DNA of 64,000 nucleotides from Stictocephala bisonia (lineage: Eukaryota > Arthropoda > Insecta > Hemiptera > Membracidae). Below the pieces are notes generated by a model that saw only the letters and a list, made by a program, of their open reading frames with translations, ran no database searches and was not told the origin of the DNA. Each line of letters starts with the position of its first letter. Positions within the stretch are counted from its first letter, which is position 1. Positions 8,044 through 20,165 of the stretch are shown one piece after another. Position numbers and translations under genes: made by a program. The DNA lies in contig JAQJVL010002654.1 in NCBI GenBank assembly GCA_035578905.1, forward strand, positions 1-64,000, given 5' to 3'.

Positions 8044-10323
8044 CCCTTTCTGGCCCGAATTATGAAATATTTGGAAACAAAAATTTTTTTCGTCATTTCC
8101 TTGTTCCTAGGTTCTAAATAGTCAATAATATAACTTTTTAAGTTTCTGGTACCAATAATTTAGAAATTAATTTTTAGTGGTTTTAAAACCACACCGAGCA
8201 CTTATGGGTAAATTGGCTTAGAATTATTATGTTGTTTTAAAACAACATTGGGCTTTTATGATTACAAGTTACTACTAATATATAAGGTTTGGGAATTCAA
8301 CAATTAAAAGCTACTTGGTTTTTACAATAAAATTTAATGAATTATACATTTTAAAACATAAAATTTGTATAGCTAAAATTGAATGATACTATTAAAAATA
8401 AAAACAAACACATAGAACTGATATAAGAGAGTTAAAATTACTACTTTATTGTGTTTTCACATGGAATTGATAAAAACAGTTCTTATTTTTGGTAAGGCAT
8501 AAACATATTTTGCGCTTTTTACATTGTACCTGGGTGAAACCTCCTTTGCATAGTCGACACTGTCCTTGTTTGTCAATGTAAGTTGGCCAGTGTCCAACTT
8601 CATCATATCTGATCTCATGATTTGGAATGTTAGTTGTTGCAGATCACCTTGCTACCGGCATACCTTCTTTACTAGGTCTTCCTCTTTTCTTTTCTCGAAT
8701 TGGCTTTCCAGAAGTACATAAGGATGCAACAACACTTGCTTGGAATTGCAGCAGCGACAACTTGCATTGCTTATTTAATTGCTGACAATGACATGATATT
8801 CTTCTGGTGGAATGGACTGCATATTACTCCTAATTGTATTTAAAATAGGCCTGATTTTATGGAGCTTGTCAAATTCTGGGTCTGATTGAGGTTTTGCCTT
8901 ACTGTTGTCATTAGCATGAAAGTACTTCATGAGCAAAAGAAATATATTTCGAGCCATAGTGTCAGCTATGGGAGGGTATCTAGTCTCCATCACCCAATAC
9001 ATTCTTATACTTGGCATATGTACAATACCCATAAGTAATAACATCCCTATCAATTGTTCATATTCCTCTGTGGTTGATGCTAATACAAAACCATCTTTTT
9101 GCATTGCATATATGTTGGACTGCTCTGATATGAAACTGAATAAATCATTTGAAAAAAACATCCAAAATATCCAGAAGGGGTCACCTCATTTGGTGGAGGG
9201 GGTGGAATTGATCCATGCCAAGTTGTATCAGGTGGTACAAATAATTTTCAGTAAATTTGTATTTTACTATAGTTAGTATTCTCATTGTAGTCTTGCCTAT
9301 CCGTCTTGTTTGATTCATGTTTCCATTTGTTATAATCGTCTGACTGCTTGTACCTGGTGGGGTGAGATTGCTAGATTTCTATCCACATCATCTTCAGTTT
9401 CAAGGCCCTCTCCACTTCCGTCACTATCCTGTGAAGAAAATCATATTTTTAGTTATCTTCAGAGGAATCTGAATCCTCATGGGTTCAGTAGGCTTTATTT
9501 TTATTGTTCTACATTAGGTACTGTATTACGATTAGTTAAAAAATGAAAATTTCTTACCTGAACCAATTGATCGTGTAACGCCTCAATATCGTCAGTAAAG
9601 TCTCCAAACGTCATTCCAGCCAGTGCAACTTCCCCATCATCTAAATAATGACTTCTTGTACCACCTTGGAAGGCATTTAGCAGTTCAATGTCATCGTTTA
9701 GGTTGATATCACCTGGTTCCCAGATGTCCCCAAGTTCACTGACATTGTCGTCAGGTATAAGAAGAAAGCGACCGATCTCTTCTTCATTTAGTTGGTCTTC
9801 AGCCATTGTATTTCATCTAAAAATAAACCAATATTTATTGTAATTTCAACAGTTTATATTGCAAATTACATTTAAAAGCCATTTAAAGTTTAAATGCCCT
9901 CAGTATTTATCACAGCAACTTACTTGTCATAAGTGCCCAATGTTGTTTTAAAACTACACATACATTTCTACTTATAAAACAAAAACATTTTCTCACAGTG
10001 ATAAAAACTAGTGATATAATCAAATTTAAAGCACTATTTAATACAAAAAGATTTTTTCTTACCTAAAATATGATGATATTTATCCAGAAAAAATGCTTCA
10101 AAGTTGGGAAACTTCGAGGTTAGAAATCTCATGTGCTATCCAAACAAATACTGCTACTGGACAGCTTGCTACTGATTGGTGGTGCACTCTTATGGCATTT
10201 TTCTGAACTAGAACTGTGTAGTTTTAACACAACACTGGGTGTTTGAAGCTAAAGCAATTTGTTCTTGCCTCAGTAACACAGCAAACTTGATGTTGTTTTA
10301 AAACTACACTGGGCGTGAAAGGG
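8044..10323 (-). mobile_element. Internally deleted piggyBac element, CTAA target duplication
   Basis: The ends are CCCTTTCTGGCCC (8044) and its near-complement GGGCGTGAAAGGG (10311-10323), 11 of 13 matching. CTAA flanks both sides (8040-8043 and 10324-10327), where piggyBac normally duplicates TTAA. Inside, on the minus strand, is a broken piggyBac transposase. Subterminal copies of a palindromic GTTGTTTTAAAACAAC-type motif followed by a tGGGC block lie near both ends (8176, 8226, 9945, 10215, 10289). It sits in an intron of HMMR. Confidence 0.82.
8460..9806 (-). pseudogene. piggyBac transposase remnant lacking the DDD core
   Basis: The N terminus (9806, MAEDQLNEEEIG...) is acidic, as in PGBD/piggyBac proteins. 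Next comes a conserved segment (9161-8775): SEQSNIYA, IGMLLLMGIVHMPSIRMYW, ARNIFLLLMKYFHANDN and KIRPILNTI, all from the DDE_Tnp_1_7 N-terminal part. The frame is lost right after PPEEYHVI, where the first catalytic Asp (DEQ) should follow. It resumes at about 8640 with the C-terminal Cys-rich domain: CRLCKGG, QCKKRKICL and CFYQFH, ending at about 8460. The whole catalytic core, several hundred codons, is deleted. A further frameshift lies near 9165-9200. It cannot transpose itself. Confidence 0.8.
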
Positions 10324-10844
10324 CTAAAAGGAAATAAACCAATTTTTTAATAGATTTTACTACACCGGTACAATTAAAGCACATGTATATGTGTGAAAAT
10401 TTATAACAACAACAAATGTACAGCAAAGAAAATGCACTAGCAAAACATTTTTGTCAACTATTGCAACTTGTTTTTAAATAGGACAATTGTATTACCAGAT
10501 TCGACTCCATTTGTTTAACTCCAGTGCTGGCCAAGGTTGATTGCAACTCATATTTTAGAACTGGAAAAAATATGATCTTAACTCAATTTTAATATGCTTG
10601 CTAGTTTTTCCATTGTGTTATTAATTATTAGTTTTTCGTCATTATTATGATACCAGTTTTAATAGAAATAACTAGGATTTTACAGATAAAACCCACAAAT
10701 AATTAATAGATAAGAAAACCAGCTGATTGTTAAAACCAAGTTACTTTCAAGTGGGTTTGTCTGTGTTTCAGTAATGTGTAAATTGAGTTGTTAATTTTGT
10801 AATGTGTATAGTAAGTGAATTAATTATAGTGGGTGCTATTGGAA

Positions 10845-11115
10845 CAAATTGGTCGGCAGTGAAGTTGGTTGAAGCCCAACTTCATAAGCTCTCAGTTCAA
10901 TCACAATCAGAGTCATAACAAATTTTGAGAGAGATCAGCTGATAGCCACCAGCTATTCATTTGTCATTGGGCTATTAATTAATGACACTTTCTAAGGAAT
11001 AGTCGGCCTTAGTTTGTAACAATGACTACATTCACTCATGTACAGTCATTCGAAAACCATATCCGCCCATATCTTGACGATCAGTGTCTTAAGGAAAGAA
11101 TAAATAAATAAATAT
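10845..11115 (+). repeat. SINE copy (family with CATATcTTGACGATCxGTGTCTTA 3' end)
   Basis: Its 3' half (ATTGGGCTATTAATTAATGA, then GGAATAGTCGGCCTTAGTTTG, then CCCATATCTTGACGATCAG) recurs at 39283-39535, 54285-54450, 56795-56945 and 58080-58290. It ends in an (ATAA)n tail, typical of a SINE. It lies in an HMMR intron. Confidence 0.7.
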
Positions 11116-11537
11116 TTATGTTTTCTAGATATTGAAGGGATTGCAGGTCAGTAATAAGAGGGACGTTTATGCAATTTGGCAGTAGTGTAACTGGACAGTA
11201 AATGCATATAGCACTATACAGTGGACAAGATTTGTGTCATTAAAATTAATTTAAACACCTCACTGTAAGCTCCCCTATTTTAATCACAGTAATGTGAGTA
11301 TATGCGCTTGTAGTGCTTGTGTTCAATGTGGCAATAATACACCTAAGTTACACGTCGCAAAATATACAAGAATAGGTTACAATTTCATGGTCCAGGGCTA
11401 CATCAGTATATTTTAGACTAATACAAAACTGTACTATTTCATAGACCATTATATAAAAAATATAAAGAAAATGTTTATCATCGTACAAATACTTTTTTGA
11501 TAAACAGTTATGAATACTTATTTTATTGTATTTGCAG

Positions 11538-11662
11538 CCACAGGTGAGAAGAAAACTTGTAATGCTCACACCGAAAGTCTTGGACACCCCAGGATCTTCA
11601 TCAAGCTCCTCATCAATTAGTGATAAGATGTTCAAAACTCCTGGATGCAGTAGTATATCTAG
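11538..11662 (+). CDS. HMMR: HMMR homologue, exon 3
   Basis: Bounded by tgtatttgcag|CCACAG and ATCTAG|gtacac. It starts in phase 0, directly compatible with the donor at 7988, and ends with two bases (AG) that are completed by the first G of the exon at 20166. The 41 residues are basic and Ser/Thr-Pro-rich (RRKLVMLTPKVLDTPGS, FKTPGCSS). They suit the disordered, phosphorylatable N-terminal region of HMMR ahead of the coiled coil. Similarity alone would not identify it; splice signals and phase make the case. Confidence 0.65.
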
Positions 11663-14113
11663 GTACACTAGCAGTATATTATATTTTTTTTAATTACTGT
11701 TGACTCGTGATAATCCAACATTTGATATGCTTGGTTCGTGAACTGCCTCCTGCCGTTTGCCCAAGTCTCAATGTTTCTGACTTGTGACTATATTTAAATT
11801 ATGTCACTTAACTTTGTGTTTTGATCTGTTGTGTGATGGCAAGCGTAAGTCTTTCACTCCAAAAGCTGAGCACACACAAATGGTATATGGGATTTGTTAA
11901 AAGATAACCAACCTGCCCACCCATACACGTGCAGTGGTATTGATAATGATGCTGTTTCTTAAGATTTTGGTATCAATTGACCTACTGTTTATGGTGTTGT
12001 AGAAAATAGGGTTTAAATAGAACAATTTACAAAAAAGACGGCTTTAAGAGAAAAGCTTAGCATGAGCTAGTGTCCTCCAGTTTAGGAAGCTCTTTACACT
12101 TGGTTAAAAAAATAAAGAAGTAAACTCCTACTTTGAGAGATTTTAAAACAGAAAACCTATTTTCTGAATCATAAAGTGACAAACAAAGATGATTTTTATG
12201 TAACTAAGAAGCAGCTAAGCATTTGTTTTTTTGCTGATGAGCGGAGGAAAACTACAAGCTGATGAAAATTAATTGAAATTGAGAAACCTGGAATGAGTTT
12301 CTCAAGCCATTTAACACATTCTGTGCTAAGGCCGTATTTTCGTTTTTACCATGTATAAAAAATTAATTTTTATGTAGGGCTGTCCAGTCGTCCATCAGCC
12401 CCTGGTGAACGACTTTGCCAAAAAATTAATGTCCAAGGTTTTTTACACCACTTTATTTTGTAACAAACGAGTTAGTAATATAAGGAATTAAGTAAAACAA
12501 ATGAAAAAGATTAAAAACTACTATTATCAGATCCATGTCTAATTTTTTTCACAATTAGTCTAATCTGAGATAAATTTGTCAAAACATGCAACAGAACACT
12601 TTTCAGGTTGGTCAGGGCGTTTGTAGGATGTAAATACAGTATTTTTAATGTTCTTTTCTTAACATTTTACATCTTTTTTTGCTTAATTTTATTCCTAATT
12701 TCTTAACAAAAACAAATTTAAAACAGTAATAGAAATTCCAAAAATAACCCTAACTAGAAACTTAAACCACATCCTACTCGTAGGATACAACAGAAGTGCG
12801 GTACCTTACTAGTGGTTCCGGTGAAGACTGATCTAATAATATGAGTGACGCAGTATGGCAGACTAGACGGCCATCAGTCACCATCGGTGACAACCGCTTG
12901 GCCAACTAGACAGCCAAGCAGCCACTAGTGGTCAAACGGCGTGGCCGACATAACGGCCACGTAGTACTGAATGTTTTAAGATTGAAATACCAACATCGTC
13001 AAACTAAACTCTTTTGCCCAAGAAATCAACTTTATGTACAGTGGTAGATCCACCCATCCTCCCTGACACTTACTGTGGTATTGACCCATACATCAACCCT
13101 TACAGGTACAGTGGTATTGACAAAGCTAAATCCAATCCATTGAGACATTTAAGACCAGACACCGATTCTATTTATTTGGCCAATCCCTCCATAAAAGAGC
13201 GCAGAGATCCATTGTTTGGATAAACTCACATGACTGATCTACTGTCTGTTTCAAAAGTATAATCCGTTGAGTTTAGAACTCTGCCATAAATTAATAAATA
13301 AATTTTTTTGTTAATTTATGGCATTAATTTTCTCAATTAATTCTGCGTCTAATGGTGCAACTAAAATTTTTTTATGATTTTGATTATATTTTAATAGTGT
13401 GAAGAACGAAAAAAGAGCTGTGTTTATGAATTCATATATCAAAAACCACTAATCCAAGCTCAACCAAATTTTAATACATGATGCGTAGGTATATTTTCTT
13501 CAGTATGTGTCAGTTTCAGGATTTGTTCAGCTACATAAAAAAGTTTTTGTTAATTTACCAAAACCTGTTTTTCTTGGGAACTACTTAAACATAAATTATG
13601 ATTCTAGATCTGTTGTAATCTTTAAAATTTAATATGAAGTAATATGTGACTGCGAGATTTTACATAATTCGTTTTGATTTTATATTGCTTTTAATATTTG
13701 TCATTAGCAAAAATCTGAGCTGTTAACGCCTTCATTGTTTCAAACGCTGCTCTGTCGTGGACAGAAACCATGCGCGGTGTTGCCACTTTCACCTACAGAT
13801 TTGAACATAGCCTCTGTGTAGATATACTAAGGCCTTGTAATAATGTACAAAAGCCGTTATACAGTGTATTAATGCATTGTAACAACGACTTTAACGATTT
13901 AAACAAGGTCGGCTTTAACTAGAGTTTTCAGCCAGTGGCTTTTAAACTATACACAATATTTACAATACTGTAAATACTTACGGTAGACCTCTCTGTTACT
14001 TACAAATAAATTAATGAGGACAATAACCCATTTCATTAAATCAGAGGTGATAAATGTATCAGCAATTGAGCAAGTTTTTAATGTTAAAATAGGAATGTAT
14101 TTTATGAATAAAT
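11663..14113. other. HMMR intron, no gene recognised
   Basis: AT-rich. A GC-richer palindromic patch at 12880-12960 (GGCGTGGCC...GGCCACG and tandem GGCCAACTAGACAGCC-like words) and a region with repeated GGTATTGACCCATACA-type words at 13050-13130 resemble fragments of dispersed repeats seen also at 17525-17600 and 23395-23430. No splice-bounded exon found. Confidence 0.4.
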
Positions 14114-14322
14114 GGTATTTCCTATAGACAGACCCCACACAGCGCCGCCACTTTCTCTAGCTGCCCAAACTTGTGATGAGTCAGAAGTGACCAAAACCAC
14201 AACTCGTGCATTGTTATGTGCAAGTCACACCTCTAAGACCTCACTTGAATTGTGACCTTCACACTGTCAAGATACAGAGATCAAGCGGCGCTGTGTGGGG
14301 CCTCTGTCTATGGGAAATACCC
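14114..14322. mobile_element. Short MITE with about 35-bp terminal inverted repeats
   Basis: The left end GGTATTTCCTATAGACAG pairs with the right end CTGTCTATGGGAAATACC. Further in, CCCACACAGCGCCGC pairs with GCGGCGCTGTGTGGGG. Total about 209 bp, no coding. The target duplication is unclear, so the superfamily is not assigned. Confidence 0.7.
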
Positions 14323-14394
14323 CATATTATGTTAACTTCACTCGCTAAGTTATATGGGCCTACACTCCTGTGTGTGATCTTTATTCAACCAGTG

Positions 14395-14490
14395 AAGTAC
14401 TGACCGTTAGCTCAGTTAGGGATTCAAACCTTGGACCTTGTTGCCCTCCACAGTCCGAAACCACTGAACCACCATGCTGGCAAGGCTTTC
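14395..14490 (-). repeat. tRNA-related SINE head
   Basis: On the minus strand the sequence has an A-box-like GGTGGTTCAGTGGTTT and, about 40 bases later, a B-box-like AGGTTTGAATCC. The cloverleaf is not intact (the 3' acceptor does not pair), so this is a SINE promoter region rather than a functional tRNA gene. Confidence 0.5.
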
Positions 14491-14657
14491 TGCTATACTC
14501 ATTGTTGGTACTGTAGCCCCATTGGCTACAGTTACTTGTCCCCTACATAGAGGACAGGGTGATCAAAATTTGGCAAAATCCTGACGTCAGGCCACAGAAT
14601 GTTAGGAGGCTTATAAACATTAAATATAGGTTAGGTTAAAGGGCACTAGGCTAGGAA

Positions 14658-15015
14658 TTAGTATATTAGAGAGATAGGACATCAGCAAACTTACCTTAAA
14701 AGACAAGTTCACTAACATCAGAGTAGTAGTAACAATCACAAAATAGACACAATCTCAGAAATTTTCAACACCGCAGGCATTTTCTTCAGGTGAGGAGAGG
14801 GGGAGAGAGGGAGAGAGAGAGAGAGAGGGAGAGAGAGAGAGAGGGAGGGAGAGGGGGAGAGGGAGGGAGAGAGATGGCTTCCACTATTCAATGTGCCTGT
14901 GGTGTTGAAAATTTGTGAGATTGTGTCTATTTTGTATTTGTAACTACTACTCTGATGTTAGTGAACTTGTCTTTTAAGGTAAGTTTGCTGATGTCCTATC
15001 TCTATAATATACTAA
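14658..15015. mobile_element. Foldback/MITE with about 120-bp arms and a GA-rich loop
   Basis: The arm 14658-14780 is repeated in inverted orientation at 14893-15015, with identity above 90 percent by eye. Example: GGACATCAGCAAACTTACC on the left, GGTAAGTTTGCTGATGTCC on the right. The loop is a (GA)n/(GGGA)n tract (about 14793-14873). Ends are TTAGTATATTA and TAATATACTAA. No coding capacity. Confidence 0.8.
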
Positions 15016-15051
15016 AAAACATTAAATATAGTAATTTCTGACACTTGGATA

Positions 15052-18000
15052 CAGGGCCGCCCAGAGGGGGGGGGCAAAAGGGGCAAATTGCCCCGGGGCC
15101 ACACAGACTTAGTTCACAGGGGGGGGCCACATTTCATGCAACAAAAAAGAAAATACTTAATAATCTACTAGATAAGATATATATCAAAAATGATATTAGG
15201 CCAGATAAGTCTTCCAGTTTTTTTTAAAACGTTTAAACTAAACCATTGTTTTATAGCAACCAGGGAGCCTTTTGGAGCAAGTTGTACACTGGTCTTTGAA
15301 GTTTGTCAGCGGTCGACATAGTGGTGTGACAGCATACGCTCTGGTTGGTGTGTGACTGCAACTGTACCCCTCGCCAGTTGTCTTGTTTGCGAACAAGTGT
15401 AAAGGCATGCAGCTTGTGAACACACCAAAATATATATTCCAGTTTGTGAACATATAAATATACTTGAGTGGTGAGGACAGTGGGCCACCTCTATGAGGTG
15501 TCCTGTTTTCGTACACTATTTATATAAAACATGTCAAAAGACCCACTAACTTTACATTTGTATTACTCAAAACTCCGTTTTTGGACGTGTTTAATACACG
15601 GTGGACAAGAACGTTTTTGTATGTTTTATTTTTTAACTTTAATTTCAAACGTATATACTACTTCAAACAAAATTGTTATACTGTACTTGTCCTAAATTCA
15701 ACTCTATCTTGGCTTTTAGTGGTAGGAAAATCAATCGCTTGGTCACGTTATTATCCTTACAAAACCATTAGTTATGATATATTACTATTATAAACTTAAG
15801 ATAATACAGCAATTGCGAATTGATTTGTATTTGTAATGGTTTGTTGATTAAGCTTTTATCCTTATTTTATATTTTTTCACAAGTTCTGTTTATGTAGCTA
15901 AATAATCTTGATTTAGTGTTTCGAAAATCCCTTGATTCATCTATATAATATCTATATAATAATATATAATAATATAATCTATATATATATAATAATAGAT
16001 CTATATAATGTGAAAATGAGTGATCAGTAACCTGCAGCCTAAAGTATGAAAATTAATAAATTGTAATAAAAAAGTGGAAGCCTAAGAACAACACAATTAA
16101 ATAAGCAAACAAAATTATAGTAAAAACATTTTAAATCTGTCATTTTAAAAAAGTCGAAAAGTCTTCATGAGAAAAGGTTCTCACAAACTTGGTTTCAAAG
16201 CTGGTAGTAGGCGGTGGCACTCCGTTCGAACGTGGTAACGTTGCACTCTTTCCCGGCACTGATTTTAAGAAATAGTAGTCGTATTTAAGTAGTAACTGTG
16301 TTTTGCACCCAAAAACCCGCAGGCAAAATATACAATGTTGTAACAACGTGGCTGGAAGAGTTCAATTAATTGTCATGAAGGGTAGATCGGGAACATCGTC
16401 AATCATTAGTCTGTTTGTTTACTGTCGTCCAGTAAAGAAATATTTTGTTATTGTTGTATTTTATAGAGTGATATTTCTGTAATTTAATGTGTTCTTTTGG
16501 ATTTCCTAGTAAAACTATAATTACCAATTAATTTAATTTGCTATGATTCATATTCCATTTAAAGATTTTGAGAGAACAAAAAGCTACAGTTTAGGCCCAG
16601 TAATTTATGGTAACGTTTTATTGAAATCATTAAAAACAGACTATAAATGTTTCAATATAGTATTGTAATATACTGCAAAGTAAATTATATATTTTTACAG
16701 TATAAAAAGAATAAGTTAACGATGAAACCACTAAATTACAGTAGATTTCTAGGTACTTAAATCTGGTAAATATGCATACAACAACATCACCGCTCGCTTA
16801 CCGGATGTGCAACAATATGTGTGTATGATGCATTACATTCACTTGCCTTACGCTATCGCGGGAGGAATTGCGTGGCATAATATTGTCTAAAAATTATAAT
16901 TTTGTTACGTTATGTACTATCCGGATTTATCTTCCATCATATTTAACCGGTTAACCAGAGTTTACTGTACATGCAATTTTTTTTACTTTCTCTCTAGTGT
17001 AATGTTTTCTTTGACATTTTAAATTTACTAGTTATTATGACATGGATGTTCGTAAAGACATTTTACCAATATATTATGACATAGGTCTTAATGAAAAGAG
17101 GAGCTCTTAAGTACACCGTTAATAGATAAAACAGCGTCATCATTGTTCAGATTTGTACAACTCCTTTTGAATAATATTTATTTTGTGACATTTAACTTGT
17201 TGTAACTCTTTTATTGTCTGGTTTAATTTACCCTGAAACTGTAACAGGAACAGGGATGTATTCTTAACATATTCAGTAGAGTAGCTCTTGATTAAAAACC
17301 AATTATGCCCACGTACAGGTTGTTCCCAAACAAATAGCATAATTGATAAATGTTGTCATTCATTAACATAACAAATCTACGACCAATCAAAATAGTTTTC
17401 ATAAATTTTTACTGTCACTGACGAACGAGTAAGCCATTTATATTTTTGACAATCATTAATACAGTATTTATTTATTATTTGTTGCGTGATAATTGAAATT
17501 AACTAAGATTGAACCACTGTACGTGTATTGTTGAGCGGAAGGGTCAATACCACCACTATTTGTGAGTGGGTGTGTCAATACCACTGTCACTGTACGGACG
17601 TGTACACTGTGATGTACATCAATAATATAGTATCCAATTTGACAGACATAAATTTTACTATGCTGAGAAAATTGAGTTGGTACAAAATGCCTTTTATGCC
17701 TGTGAAATAAAAATTGAATAGTTTTAAAGTTTAGCACAAAGACAAACTAAAATCACGAATATAAACTAGATGTTTTAATGTCAAACATCAATAAGCTACG
17801 TACCCAGTAGTCTACAACCTGTTTTGAAAACAATAACATAACCTCAACTCTTAGTTGACTGTTTTTAAAGCACTAGATGTTCGCGCTCGCCAAATTATTT
17901 TACTTCGTGAACATTCGGCCACATGCTCTTTAGCTAGCGAAGCCAAGTGGCATATACAAATTTATTGGCCCCTCCCTCCCTCACCCAAAGCTAATATCAT

Positions 18001-18427
18001 TGGCGAGGATGGCTCCTCAACTGGTAATCGAAGAGCTGCAGCGCCCAACTATGCAACTGACTGTGGCATTGCTCGGTTCGTTATTATTTATTTAATATTA
18101 AAGAATAACAGTTTTGTTATAAGAGATTGATGTTATTGTAGTGGTAATACTTAAGGAAATGTTTAAAAAGTTATATGACAATTAGAGAAAAACTTACCGG
18201 AGCTTCGCAGCTAGCCCTGAGAAAACGTCCATGAACAAGAATCTTAATTACTCGTACAATAGTAATCTAACGAAAGAGATGGTAAGAATATCGTAGAATG
18301 TGCTAAAATTAAAATATCAATTATAGTATATTTGACAATCAGAGTAATTAAATTTATTTTGAAGTGAAGGAAGGGGCCACATGGTAAACTTTGCCCCGGG
18401 GCCACCAAAAGTCTCTGGGCGGCCCTG
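15052..18427. mobile_element. Non-autonomous hAT element, 3.4 kb, TSD CTTGGATA
   Basis: The ends CAGGGCCGCCCAGAG (15052) and CTCTGGGCGGCCCTG (to 18427) are exact inverted repeats. CTTGGATA flanks both sides (15044-15051, 18428-18435), an 8-bp duplication as hAT makes. A second inverted motif, a GCCCCGGGGCCAC palindromic block, lies just inside each end. No transposase motif is found inside. The interior carries unrelated sequence, including a relative of the 52588 MITE near 15700. It lies in an HMMR intron. Confidence 0.88.
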
Positions 18428-18665
18428 CTTGGATAACCAAGACAAAGATGTTACCATCAGAGAGTTCTTATGGGTGGGTGACACATTGCCTATGTCATGC
18501 TCGAATTAAGTTATGATATACCGTACGCCCTATGTCATATATAATCAATAAGTCTGTATCCAGGAATATTGGCTCACTATTATTATCTTCAATGTTTGTA
18601 TCTTGGAGATCAAGGACCAACATTGATTTCATGAAGGACCCTACTTACTTATGCACACTGTAGAT

Positions 18666-18990
18666 CAGTGGTTCTCAACCCGGGGGGCGCGCCCCCCTGG
18701 GGGGGCGTGAGAGAATTTCAGGGGAGGCGTGAGGGTACAAAGAGAAAAAATTAAAAAATATATATTTTGTTAAAAAACAAAAACTTTCAAAACCATCAAA
18801 TAAACTTTCGTATTTAAATATATCTGGATTTTTATTTTGCATCCCAGCTTTTGCTAACGTAGAGTTAGCATCGTCAGTTTCATAATTTCACTGTTCTAAC
18901 TTGAACCAACCAATTATTGACTGGAGAGGAGGCGTGAGCTATCTTCAGTGTTCAAAGGAGGGGCCAGTGCTAAAAGGTTGAGAACCGCTG
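18666..18990. mobile_element. hAT MITE, 325 bp, TSD CTGTAGAT
   Basis: Ends CAGTGGTTCTCAACC and GGTTGAGAACCGCTG form a 15-bp terminal repeat with one mismatch. They are flanked on both sides by CTGTAGAT. The CAGYGGTTCTCAACC end is that of the Charlie/SPIN-like hAT group known from many animals. No ORF. Confidence 0.88.
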
Positions 18991-19476
18991 CTGTAGATAA
19001 TTAAAAACTGTTTAACTCATAACATCGTTTAATTATTTGTAGGTATGTAATGTGAAAAATGTAATACACAATTATTTTTAAAAAATTAAAAATATACACA
19101 CTTTTGTAAATTTACAGATTTACTGATAAAAAAATCTGAAACCGTTTATTGTTTCTTATGTAAACAGTCTGTCGTAGATTTTTCTTGAACATTTTTTTTA
19201 GCATTGAAATATCGACAAGTCTCTCCTCACACCATCATATCAAAGTATTCATAGCCAAAATAGCTTCATTACTAGTGACTGTACTTTCAAACAATTAACA
19301 ACTTAACAATGAAAGTAGCGTACAGTAACAACATGAGAACAGAAAAGTAGATAGAAGTAAGCCAATAACACAGTGAAGACAAAGGGTAGGAGAGGGAAGC
19401 GTCTGGCGACATGTTGAAGTACCAAGCGTGTCGGACTATCAATAGTCAACTGAGTAGTTAGTAGAAGTATCCAGGC

Positions 19477-19795
19477 CAGCGGGTCGTCTAGGGCCGCAGT
19501 GTCCAGGGCAGTGGGTCGTCTAGGGCCGCAGTGTCCAAGGCAGCGGGTCGTCTAGGGCCATAGTGTCCAGGGCAGCGGGTCATCTAGGGCCGCAGTGTCC
19601 AGGGCAGCAGTTCATCTAGGGCCGCAGTGTCCAGGGCAGTGGGTCGTCTAGGGCCGCAGTGTCCAGGGCAGCAGGTCGTCTAGAGCCGCTGTGTCCAGGG
19701 CAACGGGTCGTCTAGGGCCGCCGTGTCCAGGGCAGCGGGTCGTCTAGGGCCGCAGTGTCCAGGGCAGCAGGTCGTCTAGGACCGCAGTGTCCAGG
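19477..19795. repeat. GC-rich minisatellite, 32-bp unit, about 10 copies
   Basis: The unit starts CAGCGGGTCGTCTAGGGCC and continues GCAGTGTCCAGGG. Copies differ by single substitutions. It is much more GC-rich than its surroundings. It sits in the HMMR intron 370 bp upstream of the large coiled-coil exon. Confidence 0.9.
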
Positions 19796-20165
19796 GAGAG
19801 TATGAGGAGAGCCAACGTGTAATGAGAGAGAGTACTGATCGGTGAGTGAGTGAGGGCAGGGGCGTTTTGCGCAGTAGAAGGATTCCCAAGGGGTCTGCCG
19901 GGCGACGACTATTGTAGATTTTAGTAGCCCCAAAATCGAAAACGAAATTGTATTATGCGTTGTAATTAATTATGTATTTGAACAATCGGAACACCAACAA
20001 TAGTAATGTTTAATGTTGTTTGTATTAATAATGTTGTTTATGATGCAATATTTCATTATTTGTACATGCAATAAAGATATGATTATCCTGTGTTCTACTA
20101 TGTATATCATGAATAATATATTATTCTTATTCTAGCAGGTGTTGTAAATTGAAATTTTGTTACAG
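19796..20165 (+). other. End of HMMR intron
   Basis: No gene. Contains a GC-richer stretch (19800-19925) contiguous with the minisatellite, then AT-rich DNA ending in the acceptor tttgttacag before 20166. Confidence 0.5.

Noticed and set aside
13014..13223. 69-codon open frame with repeated YSGID/YCGID
   Set aside because: Its words recur at 17525-17600 and 23400 as non-coding repeat text; no splice or start context.
14395..14490. tRNA gene on the minus strand
   Set aside because: Boxes A and B are recognisable but the cloverleaf does not close; SINE-derived.
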